Source: Bacteroidota bacterium
Lineage (GTDB): Bacteria; Bacteroidota; Bacteroidia; Chitinophagales; Chitinophagaceae
Length of the DNA stretch: 64,000 nucleotides
Assembly: GCA_026391455.1 (NCBI GenBank)
Contig: JAPLEH010000031.1
Coordinates: 1-64,000 of the forward strand
Direction of reading: 5' to 3'
This document shows, in pieces, positions 43,833-52,981 of the stretch. The notes under the pieces are model-generated. The model was not told the origin of the DNA and did not search any database. It saw only the letters and a program-made list of their open reading frames with translations. The translations under genes and the position numbers were made by a program. Within the stretch, counting starts at the first letter, position 1. Every line of letters begins with the position of its first letter.

Positions 43833-46800
43833 ATGAACCCTGCCGGGGCTCATATCAGTTCTGTAATGAACCATCTGTCAGACGTGGTGCTGTCACTCAA
43901 CACCCAGGGCAGCGTAAATTATATAAACAAGTCCGGAAAAGAGCTGCTTCATTTGAGTGAAGGAGACGATGTGTTGGATACAGGTAAAGGCGTTGATCTG
44001 CCTGCATTTATGAATTTGTTCAGAAAGGCGTTACAGAGTGGAAAAACCCAACAGGCACGGTACAATCTTGGTATGCCGGCGGCTTTGTATGAGATCACCT
44101 GTTTTCCTGCAACGGATGAAGTAACCGCCTTATTGAAAAAAATCCATCCCGAACCGGAAACAACCGCATTGCATCTCCGCTCCGAAAAGGAATTGTCTGA
44201 TACGATCATCAACAGCCTGCCCGGAATATTTTATATGGCCGATACCACACCGCGGTTGCTGCGCTGGAACAAAACGCTGGAACAAATTGCTGGCTATACA
44301 CCGGAAGAACTTGGCTCCATTGCACCCATCGAATTGTTTGATACACGCGATCATCCTGCCTTTAAAGAATCCATGGCCCGGGTGCTTACAGAAGGGAAAG
44401 CACAGGCCGAAGCACGCCTCATCAGTAAAGAGGGTACCATTACGCCATTTTACTTTACCGGTGTACGCATTTTGTATGAAGGGAAAACGGTGGTTTTGGG
44501 AACGGGAATTGACCTTACCGAGCAAAAAAATGCCGCCGAAGAGATTCGCTTTTCGGCAGAAGGCTATTATCTCACGGCACTTGCCACCAATGATATGATA
44601 TGGGACTGGAATCTGCATACAGACCAGATATGGTGGAATAAGAATTATAATAAACTATTCGGCTATCCGGAAAACAACAATCAGCACACCATTAATTCCT
44701 GGGTTGAAAGCATACACGAAGATGACAGGGAAAGAGTGGCTGCCGGGATCTATCTCGCCGTTCGTAAAGGTGAAAAATTCTGGGCCGATGAATACCGTTG
44801 CCTGAAACAGGATGGCACACTTATATATGTAAATGACAGGGGCTATATTTCGCACAATGCTAATGGAGAACCGGTACGGATGATCGGATCCATGCAGGAT
44901 ATTACAGAAAGAATACGCTCCGAAGAAGCACTTCGTGAAAAAGAAGAACGCTACCGCAATCTGTTTGAAAGGGCCAGCGATAGTATCGTGGTACACAATA
45001 TGGAGGGCGTTATACTCGATATGAATTTTGCTGCAGAAGGCTTCTCTGGTTACTCAAGGGAACAATTGCGCCGCATGAACCTGACAGATCTGCTTTTTGC
45101 AGAAGACCTGGTAATACTACCTATCCCCTTCGAAAAATTGAAAGCAGGAGCGACCACGATCAGCCGGCGAAGAGTGAAAACCAGAACCGGTGTGATACGG
45201 ATCATGGAGGTGAGCTCCCGCATGTTGCCCGATGGAAATGTAATGGCCATACTGCGTGATGTAACCGAAAAATCAGAAGCAGAAAGGGCCCTGCGTAACA
45301 GTGAGCTCCGCTTCAGAGCCCTGGCCAGCAATGTACCGGTGGGAATATTCGAAACCGATACCGAAGGACAAACCACCTATGTAAATGATAAAATGCTGGA
45401 GTATACCGGCGTTACCTTCGATGAACTGATGAAGACGGGCTGGCTCAAGTATATACACCCTGACGACAGAACAATATTGATTGAATCCTGGCAACACCGT
45501 GTAAAGGAAAAAGAGGAGTCCACACAACAATACCGAATCGTTTCCAACAAGGGAGATATACGCTGGGTACAGGGTAAAGCGATCCCGATCTATGATAAGA
45601 ATGGCACCTTCAACGGATACCTGGGTACGGTAAATGATATTACCAAAGAAAAACTTGCACAGATCGCCCTCATTGAAAGCGAAGAAAAATACCGGACACT
45701 CGTGGAACAGGCCTCCGATGCTATTTATATCGTAAATGAAAAAGGAAGAGTCGTTACCGTTAACCCCAGCGCCTGCCGTTTGTCCGGCTATTCAGAAGAA
45801 GAATTGCTGCAGATGAATATCCTTGATTTTGTATTTGCAGGCGATCTTGAAACCAAGCCTTTCCGGTTTGATGAATTGAAACAGGGAAAGACCGTAACGG
45901 TAGAACGCAGGCTTAAAATAAAAGAAAATAAAACGCTCGAAGTCGAATGTATTGCCAATATGCTTTCAGATGGCCGGATACTCGTATTTGCCAGGGATAT
46001 TACGGAACGCATACGGATCAGGAATGAAATATTGAAAGAGAAAAACTTTTCGGATGCCATCATCAACAGTTTGCCCGGTATTTTTTATCTCTACGACGAC
46101 AACGGACAATTTATCAGGTGGAATAAAAACTTTGAATACATTTCCGGATATACAGGTACACAGATCAGTGAAATGCACCCGCTTGATTTTTTCGATGATA
46201 CAGAAAAAGAATTGATCCGGCAGCGTATGGAAGAAGTATTCAGGTCCGGAAAGGCAGAAGTGGAAGCACATTTTTATACGATCTCCCGGGAAAAGATTCC
46301 CTATTATTTCAATGGCTGGAGAGTGATATTTGATGACAAGCCTTGTCTCATCGGCGTAGGGATAGACATTACAGAGAAGAAAAAGAATGAGCAGCTCCTC
46401 CTTCAATCCTATGAAGACATCCGGAGGCTGGCCTCCCACCTCACACGGGTACGGGAAGACGAGCGAAAACGCATCGGGCGTGAAATACATGATGAACTCG
46501 GACAACAGCTCACGGCCATTAAAATGGATATGGCCTGGATCGATAAACGAACGGATAATACCAATGAACTGATAAAAAATAAAATTAAAAATGTGATCAC
46601 CCTCCTCGACGGAGGTAACAAATCGGTGAGACGCATACTCACGGAACTGAGCCCGGGAATCAATGATAATCATGGGCTGCTGGAAGCACTGGAAAGACTG
46701 AATCATCAGTTTGAATCCACCACTTCAATACCCGTGGAATTTGTAACTACTCATACATCCATCCAGCTTTCACAGGATATTGCCAATTGTATTTTCAGGG

Positions 46801-47063
46801 TGTACCAGGAATCGCTCACGAATATTATGAAATATGCAGAAGCAAAAAAGGTGGAAAGTTCATTGCTGCTGAAGGAGGGACAGATCGTTGTGAAGATATG
46901 CGATGATGGAAAAGGGTTCGATACCCAGGGTATTCCGGCCAAAACATCATTTGGATTATTGGGCATGAAAGAAAGGGTATTGTCTCAGCATGGAAAATTT
47001 GAATTACGAACCGCAAAAGGGAAAGGCACCTGTATTACCATTACCGTTCCCTGCCGCGAGTAA
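43833..47063 (+). CDS. Sensor histidine kinase with seven PAS domains (HisKA_3/NarL type)
   Basis: 1076 residues, no membrane helix seen, so probably cytoplasmic. I count seven PAS units, at about 8-100, 120-235, 245-365, 375-485, 493-615, 620-735 and 745-855. Units 2 and 7 are close relatives (both contain IINSLPGIFY...RWNK), as are 4 and 6. The kinase core follows: RVREDERKRIGREIHDELGQ, with His886 as phosphorylation site, and an ATPase domain with NIMKYAEAKK, CDDGKGFD and GLLGMKERV. Partner of the response regulator 16 bp downstream. Confidence 0.95.
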   Translation: MNPAGAHISSVMNHLSDVVLSLNTQGSVNYINKSGKELLHLSEGDDVLDTGKGVDLPAFMNLFRKALQSGKTQQARYNLGMPAALYEITCFPATDEVTALLKKIHPEPETTALHLRSEKELSDTIINSLPGIFYMADTTPRLLRWNKTLEQIAGYTPEELGSIAPIELFDTRDHPAFKESMARVLTEGKAQAEARLISKEGTITPFYFTGVRILYEGKTVVLGTGIDLTEQKNAAEEIRFSAEGYYLTALATNDMIWDWNLHTDQIWWNKNYNKLFGYPENNNQHTINSWVESIHEDDRERVAAGIYLAVRKGEKFWADEYRCLKQDGTLIYVNDRGYISHNANGEPVRMIGSMQDITERIRSEEALREKEERYRNLFERASDSIVVHNMEGVILDMNFAAEGFSGYSREQLRRMNLTDLLFAEDLVILPIPFEKLKAGATTISRRRVKTRTGVIRIMEVSSRMLPDGNVMAILRDVTEKSEAERALRNSELRFRALASNVPVGIFETDTEGQTTYVNDKMLEYTGVTFDELMKTGWLKYIHPDDRTILIESWQHRVKEKEESTQQYRIVSNKGDIRWVQGKAIPIYDKNGTFNGYLGTVNDITKEKLAQIALIESEEKYRTLVEQASDAIYIVNEKGRVVTVNPSACRLSGYSEEELLQMNILDFVFAGDLETKPFRFDELKQGKTVTVERRLKIKENKTLEVECIANMLSDGRILVFARDITERIRIRNEILKEKNFSDAIINSLPGIFYLYDDNGQFIRWNKNFEYISGYTGTQISEMHPLDFFDDTEKELIRQRMEEVFRSGKAEVEAHFYTISREKIPYYFNGWRVIFDDKPCLIGVGIDITEKKKNEQLLLQSYEDIRRLASHLTRVREDERKRIGREIHDELGQQLTAIKMDMAWIDKRTDNTNELIKNKIKNVITLLDGGNKSVRRILTELSPGINDNHGLLEALERLNHQFESTTSIPVEFVTTHTSIQLSQDIANCIFRVYQESLTNIMKYAEAKKVESSLLLKEGQIVVKICDDGKGFDTQGIPAKTSFGLLGMKERVLSQHGKFELRTAKGKGTCITITVPCRE

Positions 47064-47079
47064 ATGAACCCCACATAAT

Positions 47080-47718
47080 ATGAAAAAAATACTTCTGGCA
47101 GACGACCACAGTTTTATCCGGTTGGGGCTTATTCAAATTCTCAAAGATGAATACCCCACTGCGGAAATTACCGAAGTGGCCGACGGAGATGAACTGGTAA
47201 AACAGGTATCCCTCGGCGATTTCGACATCGTGATCTCCGACCTGGATATGCCCGGCCGCAGCGGGCTGGAAGCATTGGAACAAATAAAGCTTTTGAAGCC
47301 GCAATTGCCTGTATTGATCCTTAGCATTTACCCCGAAGAATTATATGCGGTACGTGTACTGAAAGCAGGGGCCTCCGGATATTTAAATAAGAATGCCGCA
47401 CCGTATGAACTGGTAACTGCCGTGCAACGCATTTTACAGGGCCGTAAATACATTACTCCCGAAATAAGTGAAAAACTACTGATCAATATAGAGTCAGATA
47501 AAAAACCACACGAGAAACTATCCAACAGGGAATTTGAAATTTTTAAACTCCTCGCCAGCGGAAAATCATTGTCACAGGTAGCCGAATCCATGTCGCTCGC
47601 ACTTACTACTGTAAGCACACACCGCAGTCGTATACTCAAAAAACTGGATGCAACCTCCAATTCCGAACTCACTCGCTATGCCATCGCACACCAGATTATC
47701 CGGGATATAGATCTGTGA
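47080..47718 (+). CDS. Response regulator, NarL/LuxR family
   Basis: 212 residues: receiver domain (MKKILLADDH..., phospho-acceptor Asp54 in ISDLDMPG, Lys in GYLNKNA) and C-terminal LuxR-type helix-turn-helix (LSNREFEIFKLLASGKSLSQ ... LALTTVSTHRSRILKKL). Preceded by the seven-PAS kinase at 16 bp, forming a two-component pair. It may bind the palindrome 47761-47778 just behind its own gene; that is inference. Confidence 0.95.
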   Translation: MKKILLADDHSFIRLGLIQILKDEYPTAEITEVADGDELVKQVSLGDFDIVISDLDMPGRSGLEALEQIKLLKPQLPVLILSIYPEELYAVRVLKAGASGYLNKNAAPYELVTAVQRILQGRKYITPEISEKLLINIESDKKPHEKLSNREFEIFKLLASGKSLSQVAESMSLALTTVSTHRSRILKKLDATSNSELTRYAIAHQIIRDIDL

Positions 47719-47760
47719 CCGATAACCGGCATTGACCAGGATCATCACTTTTTTGCAAAA

Positions 47761-47778
47761 TGTAGTAGCGCTACTACA
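47761..47778. promoter_or_regulatory. 18-bp perfect palindrome, possible operator
   Basis: TGTAGTAGCGCTACTACA is a perfect 18-bp palindrome located between the LuxR-type regulator and the receiver gene 70 bp downstream. A further half-site, CTACTA, is at 47793-47798. NarL-family sites consist of TACnnnT heptamers, which this resembles. It is a candidate binding site for the regulator encoded just upstream. Confidence 0.5.
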
Positions 47779-47848
47779 CCCGATTAACTGAAACTACTAT
47801 TGTGCAGGCTCTCTCAATTTGTGTTCTTTGCACACGAAATAAAACACT

Positions 47849-48238
47849 ATGCAGGTACTCATCGTAGACGGTTCAGTTCAGATTATAGAAAGGATGCAGC
47901 AGGAGCTTGCCGATATGGAGCATATCACCACGGTGTTTGGGGCGGTGGCCTACCGGGATGGGGTGGAGTTTTTCCGGGCAGTAAAACCGCCGGTGGTATT
48001 GCTGGATAGCCGGCTCAAAGACAATGAATGTATACGCCTCATGCAGGTAATCAGAAACGAAGTACCCCATACAAGGATTATCGTAATGCTCAATGGAGAG
48101 GATAATCATATACAGGAAAAATACAGACTGGCGGGTGCGAACCTCCTGTTTGACAAGTATCACGAGTTTCAAAAAATACCATCTGCGGTAAATTCTATCG
48201 GAGCAGAAGTAATATATGGAGCTGGAAAAATATTATAA
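47849..48238 (+). CDS. Single-domain receiver-like protein
   Basis: 129 residues, only a receiver fold. Asp53 in LLDSRL is the likely phosphorylation site; of the usual acidic pair only Asp7 (LIVDGS) remains; Lys103 in FDKYHEF is the conserved Lys. The switch residue region is IIVMLNGED. No output domain. The end overlaps the following PAS gene by 23 bp, so the two are probably co-translated. Confidence 0.82.
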   Translation: MQVLIVDGSVQIIERMQQELADMEHITTVFGAVAYRDGVEFFRAVKPPVVLLDSRLKDNECIRLMQVIRNEVPHTRIIVMLNGEDNHIQEKYRLAGANLLFDKYHEFQKIPSAVNSIGAEVIYGAGKIL

Positions 48239-48608
48239 AACTATTCAGTCACTTACCGATCCGATATATCTCTGCGATCAGTCAGGCTATATCAGTATGT
48301 ACAATAAGGCGGCAGCAGAGCTATGGGGAAGAGCACCGGAACCCGGAAAAGAAAAATTTTGTGCTTCTGTGCGGGTGCGTAATGCTGATGGCACAGAAAT
48401 GCAGATGGAAAAATACCCGGTAGTGCAATCCTTACGCTACAACACCCAGGTTCAAAGCGGAGAGGTGATTATGGAAAGACCCGACGGCAGTTTTCGGTGT
48501 GTGGTACAATTTACCACCCCCATCTATAATGTATGGGGTCAGCTTGCCGGCGTGGTAAACCGAATGGTGGATGTGACCCGGAATATGGACAACCAGGCAA
48601 TTGCCTGA
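48216..48608 (+). CDS. Stand-alone PAS domain protein
   Basis: 130 residues, a single PAS domain: SLTDPIYLCDQSGYISMYNKAAAELWG (about 11-37) to VWGQLAGVVNRMVDVT. No kinase or other output part. It starts inside the receiver gene (23-bp overlap). It may serve as a sensory partner for the preceding receiver or for the seven-PAS kinase upstream; function not shown by sequence. A strong terminator stands behind it at 48687. Confidence 0.85.
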   Translation: MELEKYYKTIQSLTDPIYLCDQSGYISMYNKAAAELWGRAPEPGKEKFCASVRVRNADGTEMQMEKYPVVQSLRYNTQVQSGEVIMERPDGSFRCVVQFTTPIYNVWGQLAGVVNRMVDVTRNMDNQAIA

Positions 48609-48686
48609 AAAATAGTACTCCTGAAAGACTGATAAAATTCAAACCCTATGTTTTGGTTGAAAGGCTAATGGTTGGTTAAAACGAGG

Positions 48687-48712
48687 CCGCCCCGAAAGGG
48701 GCGGTTTTTTTT
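48687..48712 (+). terminator. Rho-independent terminator
   Basis: CCGCCCC (48687-48693) and GGGGCGG (48698-48704) with a GAAA tetraloop, followed by eight T (48705-48712). It closes the regulator/PAS gene group. The rest of 48609-48907 has no gene; AAATCTTTG at 48824-48832 with TTTTG at 48802-48806 might be the promoter of the peroxidase gene. Confidence 0.9.
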
Positions 48713-48907
48713 GGACTTTGCAGGTAGCGGCTCCCATTTATAGGGAGAATGTCCGCCAGCCTTGGGAAAACCGGATTTAGGCCCAAAAACACATAAAAAA
48801 ATTTTGTAAACAGAAGGAAAACGAAATCTTTGTGCGTCTCTACCACATAGATTAAACCGGGCCAATACCCGTAAGTCTCAACCCCTATTACAAGCCAAAC
48901 CAGAAGT

Positions 48908-50110
48908 ATGACAAAAATTCAAACCACCATTTCAGCAATTGTTGCGCTCGTTGTAATAATTGTCAGTTGCTCTAAAAATGATTCCGGCTCAGGCGGCGGC
49001 ACCACCACCGACCCCTACACCGCAATCAAAGCCACTTTTGGCACAAAAATCGACCCCAACAACCTGCTCAACTATGCCAACCAGGGCAAACCCGCCTATA
49101 TCGTAAAAGAGAATACTGGCGGAAACCCCATTACCAATGCAAAAGCTACGCTGGGCAGGGTATTGTTCTACGATAAAAACCTGAGTATTGACAATACGGT
49201 GTCCTGTGCCAGTTGCCATAAACAGGAGTTTGCATTTAGCGATACAGCTATTGCCAGCAAAGGTGTACAGGGAGGTACTACAGCCCGCCATTCCATGCGA
49301 TTGGTAAACGCACGCTTTAGTGTTGAGGCCAAATTCTTCTGGGACGAAAGGGCGGCTACCCTCGAGCAACAAACCACCCGACCCATACAGGACCATGCCG
49401 AAATGGGCTTTAGTGGCCAAAGCGGAAGGCCCGGACTGTCAACCCTGCTGACCAAATTGCAGGGGATCAACTATTACAACGAACTCTTCAAATTTGTATA
49501 CGGAGACATCAACGTAACCGAAGCCCGGTTGCAGGAATGCATGGCTCAGTTTGTACGCAGCATACAGTCTTTCGATTCAAAATACGATGCCGGTCGGGCA
49601 ACGGCCCCCAATGACGGCGCTCCCTTTGCCAACTTTACCGCCCAGGAAAATCAGGGCAAACAACTCTTTCTTGCACCACCCGTTTTCGGCCCCGGAGGGG
49701 TACGTACCGGTGGAGGTGTGGGTTGTAACGGCTGCCACAATGCCCCCGAATTTGATATTGACCCGAATACCCGTAATAATGGAATCATTGGTAAAATTGG
49801 CGGCGGCGGTATAGATATTACTATCACACGTGCTCCCAGCCTTCGGGATCTGGTAAGCGCGAGTGGCCAGTCCAATGGTCCGCTTATGCATACCGGAAAC
49901 CTGGCAACTCTGCAAAATGCCATCGGGCATTACAATACGATCAATATAGCTCCGGGAAATACCAATCTGGACCCCCGCCTTACACCCGGCGGAGTAGGTC
50001 AGCAACTGAATATGACAGGCGCTGAAATGAACGCAATACAATCCTTCCTGCGTACGCTGGGTGGTACCAATGTATACACCGACCCCAAATGGAGCAACCC
50101 CTTCCTGTAA
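48908..50110 (+). CDS. Di-haem cytochrome c peroxidase/MauG family lipoprotein
   Basis: 400 residues. The leader MTKIQTTISAIVALVVIIVS ends at Cys21 (lipobox IVSC), so it is anchored to a membrane facing the periplasm. Haem sites are CASCH (100-104) and CNGCH (near residue 276). TLGRVLFYDKNLSIDNTVSC before the first haem and HTGNLATLQNAIGHYN late in the protein are conserved in this family. Such enzymes reduce H2O2 or, in the MauG branch, oxidise protein residues; which applies here cannot be told. A Gly/Ser linker follows the lipid anchor. Confidence 0.92.
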   Translation: MTKIQTTISAIVALVVIIVSCSKNDSGSGGGTTTDPYTAIKATFGTKIDPNNLLNYANQGKPAYIVKENTGGNPITNAKATLGRVLFYDKNLSIDNTVSCASCHKQEFAFSDTAIASKGVQGGTTARHSMRLVNARFSVEAKFFWDERAATLEQQTTRPIQDHAEMGFSGQSGRPGLSTLLTKLQGINYYNELFKFVYGDINVTEARLQECMAQFVRSIQSFDSKYDAGRATAPNDGAPFANFTAQENQGKQLFLAPPVFGPGGVRTGGGVGCNGCHNAPEFDIDPNTRNNGIIGKIGGGGIDITITRAPSLRDLVSASGQSNGPLMHTGNLATLQNAIGHYNTINIAPGNTNLDPRLTPGGVGQQLNMTGAEMNAIQSFLRTLGGTNVYTDPKWSNPFL

Positions 50111-50130
50111 GCAACGACTAAATGATATGT

Positions 50131-50164
50131 AAACGACCCTGCCGGAATTACCGCAGGGTCGTTT
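50131..50164 (+). terminator. Rho-independent terminator after the peroxidase
   Basis: AAACGACCCTGC (50131-50142) pairs perfectly with GCAGGGTCGTTT (50153-50164) around a 10-nt loop. Only three T end the right arm, so its strength is moderate. In the following spacer ATTACTTTGCA at 50321-50331 is a possible -7 region for htpG. Confidence 0.7.
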
Positions 50165-50353
50165 CAGTAATGGGATACCCTTATGTAATGGTGTGATGTA
50201 CTGCTGTCAATCTGGCAACATTCCATGCATTGGAACAAAGCTTGATGTAACAGTCCGGTATTTTCCCTGAAATGCTGACCGGGATCCGGGAAATGAGTCA
50301 GGGATTCAATGTTATATCCAATTACTTTGCAGCAGTCATAAAACAAATTCACT

Positions 50354-52237
50354 ATGGTACAGGAAAAAGGAACCATTTCCATCAACACTGAGAACATTTT
50401 TCCCATTATTAAGAAGTTTCTTTATTCAGACAATGAGATCTTTCTCCGGGAGCTGATCAGCAATGCAGTCGACGCTACGCAAAAAATGAAAAGGTTGGCC
50501 ACGCTTGGTCACTACCCTGGTGAGCTCGGAAATACGCAGATCAAAGTGGCAGTGGATAAAGAAGGCAAGACCATTACCATCTCTGACAACGGTATCGGTA
50601 TGACCGCCGAAGAGATCAGGAAATATATCAACCAGGTAGCGTTTTCCGGCGCTACTGAATTCATGGAAAAATTCAAAGAAGCAAAAGACGCCAATGAGAT
50701 CATTGGCCGCTTCGGGTTAGGTTTTTATTCTGCTTTTATGGTGGCAGACAAAGTGGAGATACAAACCCTTTCTTACCAGGAAGGAGCGGAAGCCGCAAGC
50801 TGGACCTGCGATGGCAGTACGTCCTTTGAAATTTCAGCAGGCAGCCGTACCGAAAGGGGAACAGATGTGATCCTGTACATTAATGAAGAATCCGCAGAAT
50901 TTTTAGAAGAACACCGCATCCGCGAAATACTGAATAAATACGCCAAATTTTTACCGGTGCCGGTACAGTTTGGAACCAAAACAGAATCGGTACCCGATGG
51001 TGAAGATGAGGAAGGCAAACCCAAATATAAGTCGGTGGAAGTGGATGATATCATCAACAACACCAACCCCATCTGGATCAAATCTCCGACCGACCTGAAG
51101 GATGAGGACTACCTTTCTTTTTATCGTGAACTGTATCCCTTTGCAGAAGATCCGCTGTTCTGGATTCACCTCAATGTGGACTATCCCTTCAACCTGACCG
51201 GGGTATTGTATTTCCCCAAACTGAAAAACGATTTTGAAGTACAAAAAAATAAGATACGCCTCTTCAGCCGCCAGGTGTTCATTACCGATGAAGTTAAAGA
51301 TATCGTACCGGAATTCTTATTGCTGCTGCATGGTGTGATAGACTCTCCGGATATTCCGCTCAATGTAAGCCGTTCATTCCTGCAGGCCGACAGTAATGTA
51401 AAAAAGATCAATAGTTACATATCCCGCAAAGTGGCCGACAAACTGAGTGAACTCTATAAAAAGGACAGGAAGCCCTATGAAGAGAAATGGAATGATATCG
51501 GCATTTTTGTAAAGTATGGTGCTATCTCCGATGAAAAATTCTATGACAAGGCCAAAGAATTCCTCTTGCTCAATAACACAAAGAATGAGAAATACACCCT
51601 CGACGAATATGCGGCCAAGGTAAAAGATTTTCAAACCGACAAAGATGGCAAACTGGTATATCTCTATACCGCCGATGCAGAAGGACAGGACAGCTACATA
51701 CAAGCTGCGTTGAAAAAGGACTATGATGTATTGCTGATGAACACACCCATCGATAGCCATTTCATTCACCACCTGGAAACGAAACTGGAAAAAACATCGC
51801 TCAAGCGGGTGGATGCAGATGTGGTCGATAAGTTGATCGTAAAAGAAGATGCTGCCAAACACCAGCTTAGCGAGGAAGAAGTAAAAACGGTAAAGGCCAT
51901 ATTTGACAAAGCGATCAGCAACCCTGCCATGAAAGTGGAAGTGGAAAGCCAGGAGGCCGAAGCCATGCCCGTTACCATTACCATGGAAGAATGGATGCGC
52001 CGTATGAAAGATATGAGTCGCCTCGGTGGCGGAATGAATTTTTACGGAAGCATGCCGGATAATTATAAGGTAACGGTAAATGCAAACCACAAACTCATCA
52101 GCAAACTCATGCAAGCCGATGAAGCACAGCAAACCGCTATCGCCAAACAAGCCTATGACCTCGCTATGCTTGCACAGGGATTACTGAAAGGCGCCGATCT
52201 GACTGCGTTTGTGGAGAGAAGTGTGGAGGTGTTGTAG
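50354..52237 (+). CDS. htpG: Molecular chaperone HtpG (Hsp90)
   Basis: 627 residues, the normal bacterial Hsp90 length. N-terminal ATPase domain: FLYSDNEIFLRELISNAVDA (Glu catalytic, Asn nucleotide contact; about 16-35), ISDNGIGM (DxGxG), GRFGLGFYSAFMVAD. The middle domain carries LPLNVSR-type SPDIPLNVSRSFLQ with the catalytic-loop Arg. The C-terminal dimerisation part is shorter than eukaryotic Hsp90. The gene stands alone, between a terminator and a repeat-filled spacer. Confidence 0.97.
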   Translation: MVQEKGTISINTENIFPIIKKFLYSDNEIFLRELISNAVDATQKMKRLATLGHYPGELGNTQIKVAVDKEGKTITISDNGIGMTAEEIRKYINQVAFSGATEFMEKFKEAKDANEIIGRFGLGFYSAFMVADKVEIQTLSYQEGAEAASWTCDGSTSFEISAGSRTERGTDVILYINEESAEFLEEHRIREILNKYAKFLPVPVQFGTKTESVPDGEDEEGKPKYKSVEVDDIINNTNPIWIKSPTDLKDEDYLSFYRELYPFAEDPLFWIHLNVDYPFNLTGVLYFPKLKNDFEVQKNKIRLFSRQVFITDEVKDIVPEFLLLLHGVIDSPDIPLNVSRSFLQADSNVKKINSYISRKVADKLSELYKKDRKPYEEKWNDIGIFVKYGAISDEKFYDKAKEFLLLNNTKNEKYTLDEYAAKVKDFQTDKDGKLVYLYTADAEGQDSYIQAALKKDYDVLLMNTPIDSHFIHHLETKLEKTSLKRVDADVVDKLIVKEDAAKHQLSEEEVKTVKAIFDKAISNPAMKVEVESQEAEAMPVTITMEEWMRRMKDMSRLGGGMNFYGSMPDNYKVTVNANHKLISKLMQADEAQQTAIAKQAYDLAMLAQGLLKGADLTAFVERSVEVL

Positions 52238-52449
52238 TACAAGCTTCTAGCTGTGAGCTATCAGCCGCGAGCCTTGAACAGCCAGCCGCAAGCCGCAGGC
52301 TACAAGCTGTTTACCCCTTTGGGGCAAGGAAACAGCCAGCTGAAAGCCAACTGCCAATTGGGAACTGTTAACCGCCAACTGTATTCAACTTCTTAAACCT
52401 CTTGAACCTATGGAACTTATGCAACCTATTGAACTTATGCAACCTGCTC
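52238..52449. repeat. Repeat-rich spacer behind htpG
   Basis: No gene. The first part repeats variations of AGCTGTGAGCTATCAGCCGC, then comes a hairpin GCTGTTTACCCC/GGGGC...AAACAGC (about 52306-52337), then CCAACTGCC units and finally AACCTCTTGAACCTATGGAAC (52394-52444), the reverse orientation of the TTCAAGAGG family. Confidence 0.55.
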
Positions 52450-52665
52450 TCACGCTGCATTATTCCGCTCTTGGGGCAGTTCGGGTTTTACTTCCGGGTT
52501 GAATACAAGAAATTCGGGTGGCTCAGGGGCCATCATTAAAAGTTCTCGGTATTTAAGTTTAAGAGTGCGTTTAAATTTTCCCAGATAACCGGGAATACGC
52601 AGATCGCTGGTATTAATGGGCACCGCTTCAATGAGATCGTTGCCCAGGTACATCATTAACTTCAT
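52450..52665 (-). CDS. Small conserved-looking hypothetical protein
   Basis: 71 residues from the ATG at 52663-52665 (MKLMMYLGNDLIEAVPINTS); the frame extends to 52761 but the earlier part reads intergenic DNA. Basic middle (YLGKFKRTLKLKYREL) and Pro-rich end (APEPPEFLVFNPEVKPELPQE). No domain recognised. Codon use resembles real genes of the window. A function cannot be given. Confidence 0.6.
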   Translation of the reverse strand: MKLMMYLGNDLIEAVPINTSDLRIPGYLGKFKRTLKLKYRELLMMAPEPPEFLVFNPEVKPELPQERNNAA

Positions 52666-52981
52666 AGTATTGGATATTGAACACCTCAAAACAAATACAT
52701 TGCAAATAGATATGCAAGGCAAAAACCCCCTTTTTGGAATAGGAATTATACGTATTTGCAACTAAATATTGCAAATGAAGCCCCTAACAGATCTGATTGT
52801 GGTGGCCATGCCTTTTTTTAGCCCTTTTACCCAGCCAGAACCCGATTCTACCCTTTCTCTGAAATAACGATGAAATAACGTAATACATTTATCAGGCCTT
52901 GCTTTTGCAGGGGGCGTTTTTGCTGGCACCCATTCAGTATGAAAAGTGCCGGCTACACGCATCAGCAGAAAAACTTCAAAT
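52666..52981. other. Intergenic region between divergent genes
   Basis: About 316 bases holding the promoters of the small minus-strand gene and the VWA gene. A 9-bp direct repeat GAAATAACG-AT-GAAATAACG is at about 52861-52880. A minus-strand frame in this area (52762-53043) overlaps the VWA gene start and looks like a shadow. Nothing else was seen. Confidence 0.4.
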
